This document shows, piece after piece, positions 1 through 8,428 of a stretch of DNA of 64,000 nt. The DNA comes from Mesorhizobium erdmanii USDA 3471 (GTDB lineage: Bacteria; Pseudomonadota; Alphaproteobacteria; Rhizobiales; Rhizobiaceae). Position 1 is the stretch's first letter. Each line of letters starts with the position of its first letter. The stretch covers positions 62,001 to 126,000 of the forward strand of contig NZ_AXAE01000016.1 of assembly GCF_000472705.1 (NCBI RefSeq). Reading direction: 5' to 3'. The translations under genes and the position numbers were made by a program. Under the pieces are notes generated by a model. The model was not told the DNA's origin and searched no databases. It saw only the letters and a list, made by a program, of their open reading frames with translations.

Positions 1-1
1 A

Positions 2-715
2 CACGCACACGGCATCGACAACATCATCTTCTCCAGCAGTTGCGCAACCTACGGCGTGCCGGAGGCGTTGCCCATTCGCGAGACCTCTTCGCAAAATCCG
101 ATCAGCCCTTACGGGCGCACCAAGCTGATGGGAGAACAGATCATTGGCGACTATGCATCCGCCTATGGGATGGAGTTTGCGATCCTGCGCTATTTCAACG
201 CCTGCGGTGCCGATCCTGACGGCGAGCTCGGCGAATGGCATTCACCCGAAACGCATCTGGTTCCCCGGGTGCTGATGGCGGCGTCGGGCATCATCAACGA
301 AATCGAGGTCTTCGGCACGGACTATGACACGCCGGACGGCACCTGCGTGCGCGATTATATCCACGTCAGCGATCTGGCCCGCGCCCACCTGATAGCGCTC
401 CAGCACCTCGAGGGCGGCGGACAAAGCCTGGCGGTCAACCTTGGCACCGGGCGGGGCATATCCATCAAGGAGATCATACAGGCGGTCAGCCGAATAACCT
501 CACGACCGGTTCCTGCCGTCTTCAGGCCCCGGCGCCCGGGAGATCCGGCCGAACTCTATGCCGATCCGGGCAAGGCACGCGCGCATCTTGGCTTCGTTCC
601 GCAGCTTTCCGACATCGACACGATCGTCAGAACCGCGGCCCCCTTCTTCGGGCTGCAGACGAAACCTTCGAAACTGCCGTCAAGCGATGCGGCGACACCC
701 GTCGCCGCTCGATAG
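2..715 (+). CDS. galE: UDP-sugar 4-epimerase, GalE family (5' end outside window)
   Basis: NAD-dependent SDR-type epimerase that inverts C4 of a UDP-sugar to supply polysaccharide precursors in the cytoplasm. The reading frame is open from base 2, upstream of the first GTG at 56, and gives FSSSCATYG, the GalE segment carrying the catalytic Ser/Thr. YGRTKLMGE follows with the Tyr-x-x-x-Lys pair, then LRYFNACGAD and a C-terminal RRPGDPAELYADP stretch typical of GalE. The N-terminal Rossmann part lies off the window, so the gene is cut by the edge and not truncated in nature. Substrate is uncertain. UDP-glucose/galactose is the default, but with a GT2 synthase and glycanase nearby it could be a UDP-xylose/arabinose epimerase such as Uxe of S. 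meliloti. It converges on the lipoprotein gene, with one base between the stops. Confidence 0.9.
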   Translation, partial: HAHGIDNIIFSSSCATYGVPEALPIRETSSQNPISPYGRTKLMGEQIIGDYASAYGMEFAILRYFNACGADPDGELGEWHSPETHLVPRVLMAASGIINEIEVFGTDYDTPDGTCVRDYIHVSDLARAHLIALQHLEGGGQSLAVNLGTGRGISIKEIIQAVSRITSRPVPAVFRPRRPGDPAELYADPGKARAHLGFVPQLSDIDTIVRTAAPFFGLQTKPSKLPSSDAATPVAAR

Positions 716-716
716 G

Positions 717-1133
717 TCAGAGATAGCGGGGGTGGCAACTGGCGAGCCGGCCAAATCCACTCGGGCTGCAGATATAGGGCGCACTGCCCAGCAGCGGACC
801 ACCATCGCCAGGGCTGAAAGCGACCTTCACAGGTCCAAGCGTGCGGACCTTGATCGCCTGCGGTGACGAAAAAGCGTATGTACTCCCAGTCGACGGCGCC
901 GTGCTCGTCATTAGAATCTCAGGGTCGGCTCTAAGCGTATGAACCTGATACATGACGTAGATCGGCTGGACGGCGGGTTTGCTGCGGAGCGGATGAACGA
1001 CAGGTTCGATGAAGACCGCATCGGTTCGGGCCGCATCGAGACCCTGACAACCCGAAATCATCGCCACAGCCGCGACGATACATAAATTGTATTTGGCAGG
1101 ACGCAATGCGTGCATTGCGAAATTGACCATCAT
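717..1133 (-). CDS. Small predicted lipoprotein, paralogue of the 2490-2903 product
   Basis: I do not recognise a named family. The 138-residue product has a short basic N-terminus, a hydrophobic stretch and a lipobox-like ISGCQ, so it is probably exported and lipidated at that Cys. The mature part is low in secondary-structure cues and ends in a motif shared with the protein at 2490-2903: PVKVxF, GPxLGxxPxIC, PSGFGxxAxC. Two Cys in that tail could form a disulfide. The ATG at 1133 was chosen over a longer frame because AGGAGGGG lies just upstream and because the start then matches its paralogue. It sits between an epimerase gene and a DUF995 gene in a polysaccharide locus, so a role in the envelope or in surface-polymer export is possible but inferred. 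Confidence 0.7.
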   Translation of the reverse strand: MMVNFAMHALRPAKYNLCIVAAVAMISGCQGLDAARTDAVFIEPVVHPLRSKPAVQPIYVMYQVHTLRADPEILMTSTAPSTGSTYAFSSPQAIKVRTLGPVKVAFSPGDGGPLLGSAPYICSPSGFGRLASCHPRYL

Positions 1134-1514
1134 GTATCCCCTCCTGTCGAGCCGAGAGCGCGTTGCGACATGGTATTCTTTGGCCACATTCACGCTGATG
1201 AGCAACCACTCAAACCAGCATCGCACAGAAATATTAGAATGCGCTTATAAGTTATACCGTGCGAATGCCTGACGTCTCGCCGTTCTGTAAAATCGAACGC
1301 AATAGTACGCCGGGAACTTCGGAAAGGCGTTGACGAGTTACGATATGCGATTCGCGAGTTCCCCGACAGGCGCGCGGCAAAAGCAGCCCACTGTCAAAAC
1401 AGGGAAAGACTTGAGGTCTGCTGCCCCGCCATGTGGCCAAATCGAAACGCACAATCGCAGGTAGCGTCAACGCGGGTAGGAGGCAGATCGGCTCGATATG
1501 AACCGAAACACGAC
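1134..1514. other. Intergenic region with leader and promoter of the lipoprotein gene
   Basis: No convincing gene. The part next to 1133 holds the minus-strand leader with AGGAGGGG. About 100 bases upstream of the ATG is an AT-rich patch containing AATATTAGAA (plus-strand reading), which matches a similar patch at the same distance upstream of the paralogue. The rest up to the DUF995 stop shows nothing clear. Confidence 0.5.
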
Positions 1515-2114
1515 CTAATTCTTGGCATCAATCAGCTTGCGTGTCTCTTCGAACTGCGCGCCTTTGGTGTCGCCCGCTTCGAATTTCCGATATTCGTCGG
1601 AAGGATCCTCGGGGGCTCGTTTGAAGCTGTACCACTCCCCATTCGGCTCCTTGCGTTGCTCGATGGCTCCATCCTTTATGCGGTGGCCGTAGCAGGTGCG
1701 TTGCTGCTTGCCCTTGTAGCTCTTTGACCGCCAGGCGACCTCCATGCACATCTTGCCGTCGTTGGTGACCAGCCACCTGCCTTCGGCGACAGAGGCTGAA
1801 TCCGGCGCCGACGTCCACGCCCGCAAGGGTCGCCCGGTCTGTCCGAAATAGGCCGCTCCATCTTTCCACAGCCATGTGCGGTCGGAGTAGAGAAGCTGCA
1901 ACTCAAAAGCCGTCGGCACGTTGGCGGCAGCTTCCACAGGCTTGGGCTTTTTTTCGTTGACCGCGTGAGCGGGTCCGGCAAGTGCCAACTGGCCACAAAC
2001 AACCAGCAGAGGCACAAGCCATATGTGCCGGGCAGACTGGCCGCGCCCCGCCCCTCCAGCTGTACGTGGCCAAGGCAATCTGGTCGAAGCTGTCGGCACA
2101 ATCAGCGGTCGCAT
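1515..2114 (-). CDS. DUF995-type secreted protein
   Basis: Exported protein of unknown function belonging, by its pattern, to the DUF995 family common in rhizobia. Starting at the ATG at 2114 it has a positively charged N-terminus, a hydrophobic segment (LVPLLVVCGQLALAG) and a likely signal-peptidase site after AHA. The mature domain has RTWLWKDGAAYF, then RAWTS, a GRWLVTNDGKMC strand pair, TCYGHR and GEWYSFKR. The same order of motifs occurs in the protein at 9416-9931, so the two are paralogues flanking the synthase and glycanase genes. An earlier in-frame start at 2267 would add about 50 residues without a signal-like N-terminus and is less likely. Function is not known. Context suggests a periplasmic or surface accessory role in polysaccharide production. 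Confidence 0.72.
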   Translation of the reverse strand: MRPLIVPTASTRLPWPRTAGGAGRGQSARHIWLVPLLVVCGQLALAGPAHAVNEKKPKPVEAAANVPTAFELQLLYSDRTWLWKDGAAYFGQTGRPLRAWTSAPDSASVAEGRWLVTNDGKMCMEVAWRSKSYKGKQQRTCYGHRIKDGAIEQRKEPNGEWYSFKRAPEDPSDEYRKFEAGDTKGAQFEETRKLIDAKN

Positions 2115-2489
2115 TTCGATTTTCGCATCTCGATCCAGCGTAGCGCCGACACGATCATGACCCAGGACGCGCCACCACGGAGCGTTCTCCCTATCCACGC
2201 AACACGTGGCCGCGCGGCCAGCAGCTTGGCATACGAGCATTAACAGCCGGGCAAAGACCGATGTCAACCTTTTGCGCCGTAGCGAGGCGCTTCAGGCCGA
2301 GGGGTCAACAGTCTGTAAAACAGGCCGACGTGAGACTTCGACCTCAAGCAACGACGGCCGATCGAAGACGGTTCAAACGCATATGTCGATTGGTATCGGC
2401 GCCAATGAAAATCCGGGCGCGAGGGGTGGCCGGCGCGGCCCACGCCGCCTCACCACTCACGCCCGGATTCCGTCCCCGCGGAACTCTTG
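2115..2489. other. Intergenic region between DUF995 and lipoprotein genes
   Basis: Separates two minus-strand genes. Several overlapping short frames exist on both strands, but none has a recognisable domain or good start site. No terminator with a T-tract was seen. It probably contains the promoter of the DUF995 gene. Confidence 0.4.
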
Positions 2490-2903
2490 CTAACGCGCGC
2501 GGCAGGTCGCGCGCTGGCCAAATCCACTCGGACCGCAGATCCACGGGGAATGACCAAGGAACGGGCCACTATTGCCCAGCTGGAAAGAAACCTTCACTGG
2601 CGCCGGCGTGACGATCCTGGCCGGTTGCGGCCGCACGAAGGCGGCGTAGGCAGTCTCGGTCGTACGTGTCACGCTGGCCGTCTGCATGAGACGCTGGCGG
2701 CTGAACACATGGTTCCGCTTCTTGCCGACGTAGTGGATCTTCTTGCCGGGCGCATGCGCCACGGGCTTGGCGGCGAGCGAACCGGTCGTGGTCGCGTCCA
2801 TGCTCTGGCAACCGGAAACCATCGACATCACCGCAACGGCGGCTAAAGACCAGGCATTGTTTCTGCCTCTAACGGCCAAATCCCTCATGAATTTATTCAT
2901 CAT
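2490..2903 (-). CDS. Small predicted lipoprotein, paralogue of the 717-1133 product
   Basis: A 137-residue product with basic N-terminus, hydrophobic core and lipobox-like VSGCQ, so probably a lipoprotein. The C-terminal tail PVKVSFQLGNSGPFLGHSP, then WICGPSGFG and a final Cys-rich end, matches its paralogue at 717-1133. The leaders match as well: both have a GACAGG(AG)GGGATA stretch directly before an ATGATG start. Upstream of both, about 100 bases from the ATG, is a CTAATATT element. This points to an old duplication that kept its promoter, or to shared regulation. The gene lies downstream of the LtaS-like gene on the same strand. Family and function are unknown. Confidence 0.7.
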   Translation of the reverse strand: MMNKFMRDLAVRGRNNAWSLAAVAVMSMVSGCQSMDATTTGSLAAKPVAHAPGKKIHYVGKKRNHVFSRQRLMQTASVTRTTETAYAAFVRPQPARIVTPAPVKVSFQLGNSGPFLGHSPWICGPSGFGQRATCRAR

Positions 2904-3222
2904 CTATCCCCTGTCGATAAATGCCATCGATTGGACGCGGAGATATTTATTCTTCGGTGTCTTCCGCGCCGTGCGAACGGTCAACCGCCATTCACATCAT
3001 GCCCGAATATTAGGGGATACTTATTAAAATTCGCGCAAACGGCGTGGTGAACACCGTATTTGAGCGCTCGATAGGATTTTACTAAAATGCTATCGGAGTG
3101 GATGACCGAGCGGCAAGACAGCCGTCCATAAGCCGACCGATTTGAGCATCACAACGAACTTTGCAATTCGCATACCGGTAAGCGGCGCTGGCGATGCGAC
3201 CCGTTTCAAGGTACCCATGGCG
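2904..3222. other. Promoter and leader region of the second lipoprotein gene
   Basis: No gene seen. It contains the minus-strand leader of the lipoprotein gene, the AATATTAGGGG element (plus-strand reading, about 3005-3015) and an AT-rich stretch up to about 3090 that could be a minus-strand promoter. Confidence 0.45.
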
Positions 3223-5661
3223 CTATATGCACCCCTCGATAAACGGGCCGCTGACCCACAGCGAACCATCATTGAACATGCTGGTCCCGCTGTCGTCGAT
3301 GAATCCAACGGCCTTGTTGTCGACACGCAGCCGGTTCTTCGGCACCGTCTGGCCATTTACCCTGACACTCCCGACAAACAGGTTGCGATCGCCCGCCTTG
3401 CCGACCCCGGCCCAGAGATCGTTGGCATAGCGCAGTTCGATCTTCTGCGGACTCGGCATGGCGCCGAGATTGAAGCGAAACGGTACGGTGTGAGCGGACG
3501 CCGCCTTCAACTCCGCCACGATGGCATCAGCGGTGATCGCTTTGCTTTCCACCCCCTGGACTTCCATCTGTCCAACCGGCTCTCCGTCGACCAGGACGTC
3601 GAGCCGAGGTGATCCTTCAAAGCTGGTGCCAGCGGCGTCGACCTCAAGGCTGGCGATCCGGCAACGTGCCGTGCTTTTCTCCGCCTGCGCGACCATATCC
3701 GCCACGCGCCGCCTCTGCGATTGTACCCACCCGGCGATGGGCCGCAGCAGTTCGCTATGGTCGCCCTCTTCGTCCTTGACGAGATTGACTTTTTCCTTGG
3801 GATCAGCCTCGAGATCATACTCCTCGACCTTACCTGTGGACGCGTTGAAGATGACCTTGCGATCATCTTCGCGGTAGCCGAATTGATAACCGCTCCACGG
3901 GCTGAAGAAGAATGTCCTATTCGAACGCTGCTTGCTGAACAGGCTGTGGCCCTGCCATGACTTAGGGAGCGGCAAGCCTAGTATGTCAAGGATAGTCGGA
4001 GCTATATCGACAATTCCGCCGACGGAATGGACTACATCATCGTGAAAAAGCTGCTTATTGATCATGATGAGGGGAATGTGGACGTTTTCTTCGTATAGCG
4101 CACTGGCATGGACGTAGTTACCATGTTCTCCAAATGCCTCGCCGTGATCGCCGAGTATGACCACAAGTGTGGAATCGGGCTTGCCGGACTGCTTGAGTGA
4201 ATCAAGGATCTGTCCCAGCGCCTGGTCGCCGATTTTCAGCGCATTGAGGTAAGCGTTGAATTTCTCGTCATCCGAGTAGTGAACCTGGACGTTGTCTTTG
4301 GACGAAGCAGGCATCGCCGAAAACATAGGACTATCAATCAGATAAGGGTAATGCGTCATAGCGGTGAACATGACTGCAAAGAAAGGATTTTCTGAGTCCG
4401 CATTCACCCAGTCGATTGTTGACTGCGCCGTGCAGAGGTCGCTGTTGTAGTCCATGTTCTTCCATTTTTCATCGCTGAGCCTGAATGTGGGAACGTTGCA
4501 TTTCTGCCCGCGATAATCCTTGACGACGTCCAACCCCCTCTTGAGCAGAAATTCATTCACGCGCTGAAAACGTGAATCCGCACTCCAGAAAAATGCGGTG
4601 CGAAAGCCATTCTCGGACAGGGTACTCGAAATCGAACTTAGCGGCAGATCCGGATGACTCGCCGTCATTCCGTAGTACGATATATCGTTGTACATCGAGC
4701 TGAACAAAGAGAAAATGGAATATTGAGTAGACGGTGCATGAGCATATACGTTGTCGAAGCGCATCGAATCGGCTGAAAATCTCTTTATATTTGGCGTTAC
4801 GGGGTATTTACCGCCAAACGTCTCGATATGCCTCGACGGGACTGACTCCATCATGAAAACAAGTACATTCTTGATCGGGTTTGGCGATTGCGCTTTGAAA
4901 TTGGAGGTTTCCGCCGGCCGTTCTCCAACACTGGCGACGTCTGGATCGCTGGCGTCGACTTTCATGGTGAAAACGACCGGCGAAGGATTGAGCAAGGCAG
5001 ATTCAACAAAATGCACAATCGGGTTTTCGATTTTTGCCACCGGCAGGGCCGCAGCCTGCAGATAGCGTTCAGTGCCGAACAGTGCCGAGGCAACGCACAG
5101 GACTACCAGGCCCAGAAATATCGAGCGGCCGGTTGCCCCTAGCCGCAAGCATAGCCTCGCTGCGGCATACCCCAGGACGAGGACAAGCACTATGGACAAG
5201 GACGAAGCCGCAAAGTCCCTCAGATTGAACGCATCGCGCATGGCGCTCTGGGCGTCGGCGTTCTGCAGGAAGTCGCCGTAAACCAGCCATTGGAAAGTGA
5301 ACGGTTCGCTCAGCATCTTGACGAGATTCACGTTGGCAAAACCCCAACCAAGCAAAACCAAGATCGCAAGATAGAATATGACGACAACGATGCCGGTGCC
5401 GAAACCACTTCCCATCGCCAGGAAAAGCAGGACCAAGGTTGCCGCGGTCAGGAATACGACAAAAACCAGGTCATAGTGGCTTGCGGCAATTCCGCTCGGG
5501 ATTGCGGCGAAAAAGCCTTGTAGCGTCGTTTGCGGGTCGATGATGAAGCTTCGATAGATACCCAAAAGCAGCCAGGAAAACAGTGCGGTGCAAATGATCA
5601 GCAAGCTTGCGCGAAAGAAGCGCATGTAACGAAGGGAGCTCGACCGTGTATTGGATTCCAT
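3223..5661 (-). CDS. LtaS-like membrane phospho-transferase with C-terminal carbohydrate-binding-like domain
   Basis: Alkaline-phosphatase-superfamily membrane enzyme of the LTA synthase / phosphoglycerol or phosphoethanolamine transferase type. Residues 1-210 hold about five hydrophobic segments. The extracytoplasmic catalytic domain begins with NVLVFMMES (metal-binding Glu272), then APSTQYS with the likely Thr312 nucleophile, THYPY (His437) and LGDHGEAFGEHGN (Asp505, His506). Residues from about 665 to 812 form an extra beta-rich domain with ELRYANDLWAGVGKAGDRNL and VRVNG, resembling the calcium-dependent xylan-binding modules (CBM60-like). Plain family members of this sort are usually 600-700 residues, so the 812-residue length reflects this addition. 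It lies 265 bases downstream of the GT2 synthase on the same strand. The inferred role is adding a lipid-derived phospho group to the exported polysaccharide. Donor and acceptor cannot be read from sequence. Confidence 0.82.
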   Translation of the reverse strand: MESNTRSSSLRYMRFFRASLLIICTALFSWLLLGIYRSFIIDPQTTLQGFFAAIPSGIAASHYDLVFVVFLTAATLVLLFLAMGSGFGTGIVVVIFYLAILVLLGWGFANVNLVKMLSEPFTFQWLVYGDFLQNADAQSAMRDAFNLRDFAASSLSIVLVLVLGYAAARLCLRLGATGRSIFLGLVVLCVASALFGTERYLQAAALPVAKIENPIVHFVESALLNPSPVVFTMKVDASDPDVASVGERPAETSNFKAQSPNPIKNVLVFMMESVPSRHIETFGGKYPVTPNIKRFSADSMRFDNVYAHAPSTQYSIFSLFSSMYNDISYYGMTASHPDLPLSSISSTLSENGFRTAFFWSADSRFQRVNEFLLKRGLDVVKDYRGQKCNVPTFRLSDEKWKNMDYNSDLCTAQSTIDWVNADSENPFFAVMFTAMTHYPYLIDSPMFSAMPASSKDNVQVHYSDDEKFNAYLNALKIGDQALGQILDSLKQSGKPDSTLVVILGDHGEAFGEHGNYVHASALYEENVHIPLIMINKQLFHDDVVHSVGGIVDIAPTILDILGLPLPKSWQGHSLFSKQRSNRTFFFSPWSGYQFGYREDDRKVIFNASTGKVEEYDLEADPKEKVNLVKDEEGDHSELLRPIAGWVQSQRRRVADMVAQAEKSTARCRIASLEVDAAGTSFEGSPRLDVLVDGEPVGQMEVQGVESKAITADAIVAELKAASAHTVPFRFNLGAMPSPQKIELRYANDLWAGVGKAGDRNLFVGSVRVNGQTVPKNRLRVDNKAVGFIDDSGTSMFNDGSLWVSGPFIEGCI

Positions 5662-5767
5662 CTGACTGATATCCGTACGTTACTCTCTTGAACACCGAAA
5701 CAACAAGTATCTGACCCTGTGAAGCAGCAGGCAAGTGCTTGCGCCGCCATCTAAAGTCCCGCTGGCA

Positions 5768-5970
5768 TCTGATCGGTGCCGGATTCACCCCCGGCAAAAT
5801 GAACGGAGATTTTCTATCAACGGCTGGTTTCAATCCCCGGCGATCGAGACATCATCCCGTGTGTTGCGGCGCTTTGCTTTGGCAATCGGTCCGAGAAGGC
5901 GGGCTCACAAGGCTTTTCCGATCCGATTATCTGACAACTGCTGGATTCCATCCCGGGTCAAAATGGAACG
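5768..5970. repeat. Three degenerate copies of a ~40-bp repeat at the 3' end of the synthase gene
   Basis: Copies at about 5768-5806, 5813-5850 and 5930-5970 share the pattern TCTGAYMRSTGCYGGATTCA followed by YCCCSGG. Offsets are 45 and 117 bases, both multiples of three, so one plus-strand frame reads LIGAGFTPG, LSTAGFNP and LTTAGFHPG. The third copy overlaps the last codons of the synthase gene. The origin is unclear. Confidence 0.5.
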
Positions 5971-7810
5971 TGCGTGTTCCGATTCCCCCACGGCCAGCGC
6001 CCGAGACCGGATAAGCCACGGTAATGATGCGCACACTGCCTGCGCCCTGCTGCAGTCCATATATGCCTTCCAGGCCACGGTCATAAAACGCGGCTCCCGG
6101 GACGGAGAGCGCGACACTGGCCAGCACGGCCTGCAAGGCAAGTTTAGCGACATTGCGCCGCAACGAAATTCTGTTCTCCACGAGGTGCCTGGCGATGATC
6201 ACGACCACGAGCAACCCGTAGATGAAGGCGTTGAAGGCCGCGAACCAGTAGAAGCCGGTGGCGTCCGAAGCGCGCTCGACGAGAAGGACCGGCAGTGAGG
6301 CACAGACTGCAAGCGCCACGTAGGGAACGATAACGCGGGCAGGCAGGAGATTTTTCGGGCCGCTGCCTTTTGGGGTAACCCGAAAATCGACGAACGACTT
6401 GGTCAGATAATCACGTATGGACGACAACGTGCCCGCCAGCACCCACGGCCAACGCGCAAAGAAGGAGAACAACGTTCCTTCCCAACTGATCGTTTTTGCG
6501 GTGAGCGGACGTGACAAACCGAAAGCCTTCAGTAGCGCCACGAGGAGAATCAAGGATATGGAATTCGGTGCATAGTAACAAAGAAAATCGCCATAAGTCA
6601 CATTGGCAAAGCTCCGCCCCGACAAAAGTGCATAGATCGGCATGACATACATCAGTAGCGAGAAGAAGGCGAACAGCGGATACCAAAGCTGCCGAAACAG
6701 AAACTGGAACTTGAGCCGCGGCGTCAGCTTGGAAAGATAGATGGGTGAGTATTCCAACAAGATGGTCATCAGGCTTCGCGACCACTGGAATTCCTGCGTG
6801 ACAAGATCGGCAAAGGTCTGGGGCCCATCGCCATGGGCGATGGCGTCGATGGCATGCACGCCGCGCCATCCGGCCGAGATGAACAGCATGGAAGTCGAGT
6901 GGTCCTCGGCCAATTCCGGGCCAAGGCCGCCGACTTGCTTGAGCGCGGCCGTCCGCACCGCATAATGCGAGCCGATGCAGAGCGGCGTTCCGTCGCCGGT
7001 GTGGCCGGACTGTAGGGGGCCGTGGAACATCCCTTCCGGAAACAGCCGGCTGCGCGCCGACCAGCTCTCGGCGGCATTGTTGTCGCAAATGCTAGGCGCC
7101 GAAACGTAACCAATCGCAGGGTCGGCAAACGCGGCCAGAATTTTCCTGAGATAGGATGGTGTCGGCACGTGGTCGGCATCCATCTGGGCGACGAAGTCGT
7201 AGCGTTCATAGCCATAATGGTCGTAGAAGAACGCTAGGTTCCCCTCTTTGCAGCGCGTTCGGCGCGGCCAGGTCTTGCGGTGATAATCTGCTCGCCCGCG
7301 CCGCGACGAAATCATGACGTTGTGGGCATCGCACCAGGCGACGGTATCCTCGGATGGGTCCTCGTCGGCCAGCCAGGTATCATGCGCATAATCCTGCGCC
7401 AGCATTGCCTCGAGGGTTCGTGCGACCACGGAGAACGGTTCGGACGGAGCCTTGGTCACCACCATCGCGACCCTCGAATGTTTCGGGACCGTGTGTAGCC
7501 CGGAGGGTTTTTTCATCGCATGCACGTTCACGAGAAAATACAGCGGCATGCATGTCAGCCATACGAGCGTGAGCGACGCCAACATGTATGGAAAGATGTG
7601 TTCGACGTGCTCGGGCTGCAGCCACCAGAACCAGAAAAATCCAAAAGAGACTGACCAGCAAGCCAGTCCCAACGTCCAGATACGCTGCTGGGTGGCCGAC
7701 AGGACGGGGACGAGAAAAGGAGCCTCCTCCACCGCCTTGGCCAGCGCCACTCCAGGCCGCCGTCTCGACCTGGTATTACCGCTGATGGATCCTGCCGAGG
7801 AAATACTCAT
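5927..7810 (-). CDS. Processive family 2 glycosyltransferase (polysaccharide synthase)
   Basis: Membrane-bound GT2 enzyme of the cellulose/curdlan/hyaluronan synthase type, expected to polymerise a UDP-sugar on the cytoplasmic face and extrude the chain. From the ATG at 7810 the protein has 627 residues: two N-terminal membrane segments (about 44-63 and 73-95), the GT-A core, then a C-terminal bundle of about five membrane segments. Visible motifs are the DxD in MDADHV (211-213), the catalytic-base region AEDHS (301-305) and QEFQWSRS (339-346) at the place of the QxxRW signature, where Arg is replaced by Gln. A TTG start at 7903 would add 31 residues lacking conserved features. No PilZ domain is visible. 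It is divergent from the glycanase gene and upstream of the LtaS-like gene. Polymer identity is unknown. ApsS- or BgsA-like synthases of S. meliloti are the nearest types I can suggest. Confidence 0.87.
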   Translation of the reverse strand: MSISSAGSISGNTRSRRRPGVALAKAVEEAPFLVPVLSATQQRIWTLGLACWSVSFGFFWFWWLQPEHVEHIFPYMLASLTLVWLTCMPLYFLVNVHAMKKPSGLHTVPKHSRVAMVVTKAPSEPFSVVARTLEAMLAQDYAHDTWLADEDPSEDTVAWCDAHNVMISSRRGRADYHRKTWPRRTRCKEGNLAFFYDHYGYERYDFVAQMDADHVPTPSYLRKILAAFADPAIGYVSAPSICDNNAAESWSARSRLFPEGMFHGPLQSGHTGDGTPLCIGSHYAVRTAALKQVGGLGPELAEDHSTSMLFISAGWRGVHAIDAIAHGDGPQTFADLVTQEFQWSRSLMTILLEYSPIYLSKLTPRLKFQFLFRQLWYPLFAFFSLLMYVMPIYALLSGRSFANVTYGDFLCYYAPNSISLILLVALLKAFGLSRPLTAKTISWEGTLFSFFARWPWVLAGTLSSIRDYLTKSFVDFRVTPKGSGPKNLLPARVIVPYVALAVCASLPVLLVERASDATGFYWFAAFNAFIYGLLVVVIIARHLVENRISLRRNVAKLALQAVLASVALSVPGAAFYDRGLEGIYGLQQGAGSVRIITVAYPVSGAGRGGIGTRTFHFDPGWNPAVVR

Positions 7811-8428
7811 ACACGTACCGCCGCCACTCGAAACGTCGGCCGAAACGAAGACCGACGAACTCCAACCCCGCCCCAGAATCCGTCCGCGCTTTCTTAGAGT
7901 CAACTAAATTAAGCGTTCATTAACTATGCTCCTTGAGAACTGGTTAACTTAACGCATTGAATCGCGATACGAATTCCCATTGGATACTGGCCACGTACCC
8001 GGTCTGAAATGGCGTGCCGGCAAAATTGGACGTTGGAGAGTTCGCGGACGGTTGGCCCAAATTTTCACAGAACCGTCATGCCCCAAGGGCTGCGTTAACC
8101 ATGTTGCGAACACCATAGTTAAGCAACTGTTAATTGCACTTGACTCTTGGCCCCGACCGGCTCTTAAATTAGTCAGGGATGATATATCGGGATGTTGACG
8201 CGAATTTGTGAGTATCGCGGCGAATTCTCTCTCTAGCTCCTTTGTGTTGGTGCCTTGAGAGACTACTAAATGGTGGGCTTCGTGCATCGCGCGCCACCAA
8301 TCGCTTGGAAATCCCACAGATTCCCCCAACTGAGCCGATTGGTTTTGGGTGGTCGTATCGACTCCGCGTCGATGCGCAGTGGCGACGCTTTGACTTCCAC
8401 GGGAAGTTGAGGTGAATGGAGAACAAAC
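7811..8428. promoter_or_regulatory. 618-bp divergent control region of the synthase and glycanase genes
   Basis: Long AT-richer spacer between divergent genes. TTAA-containing words cluster in it: ATTAAG (7908), CATTAAC (7918), GGTTAACTTAACG (7942-7954), GCGTTAACC (8092-8100) and AGTTAAGCAACTGTTAATTG (8117-8136). No open frame in it looks real. The size and clustered motifs suggest binding of one or more regulators shared by both operons. Confidence 0.55.
8140..8168 (+). promoter_or_regulatory. Candidate sigma-70 promoter for the glycanase operon
   Basis: TTGACT at 8140-8145 (with a preceding C, giving CTTGAC) and CTTAAA at 8163-8168 are separated by 17 bases, close to the rhizobial CTTGAC-N17-CTATAT pattern. 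It would leave a leader of about 250 bases before the ATG at 8429. It sits directly after the last TTAA cluster. Confidence 0.4.

Noticed and set aside
2..715. The epimerase as a broken gene
   Set aside because: The frame is open to the window edge and the missing N-terminus lies outside the window.
5739..6014. A 91-codon plus-strand ORF carrying the LxxAGFxPG repeats
   Set aside because: It overlaps the synthase 3' end antisense and has no ribosome-binding site. The peptide pattern follows from the DNA repeat spacing.
7811..7903. N-terminal extension of the synthase from TTG 7903
   Set aside because: The added 31 residues are basic/Ser-rich with no conserved features. ATG 7810 is a better start.
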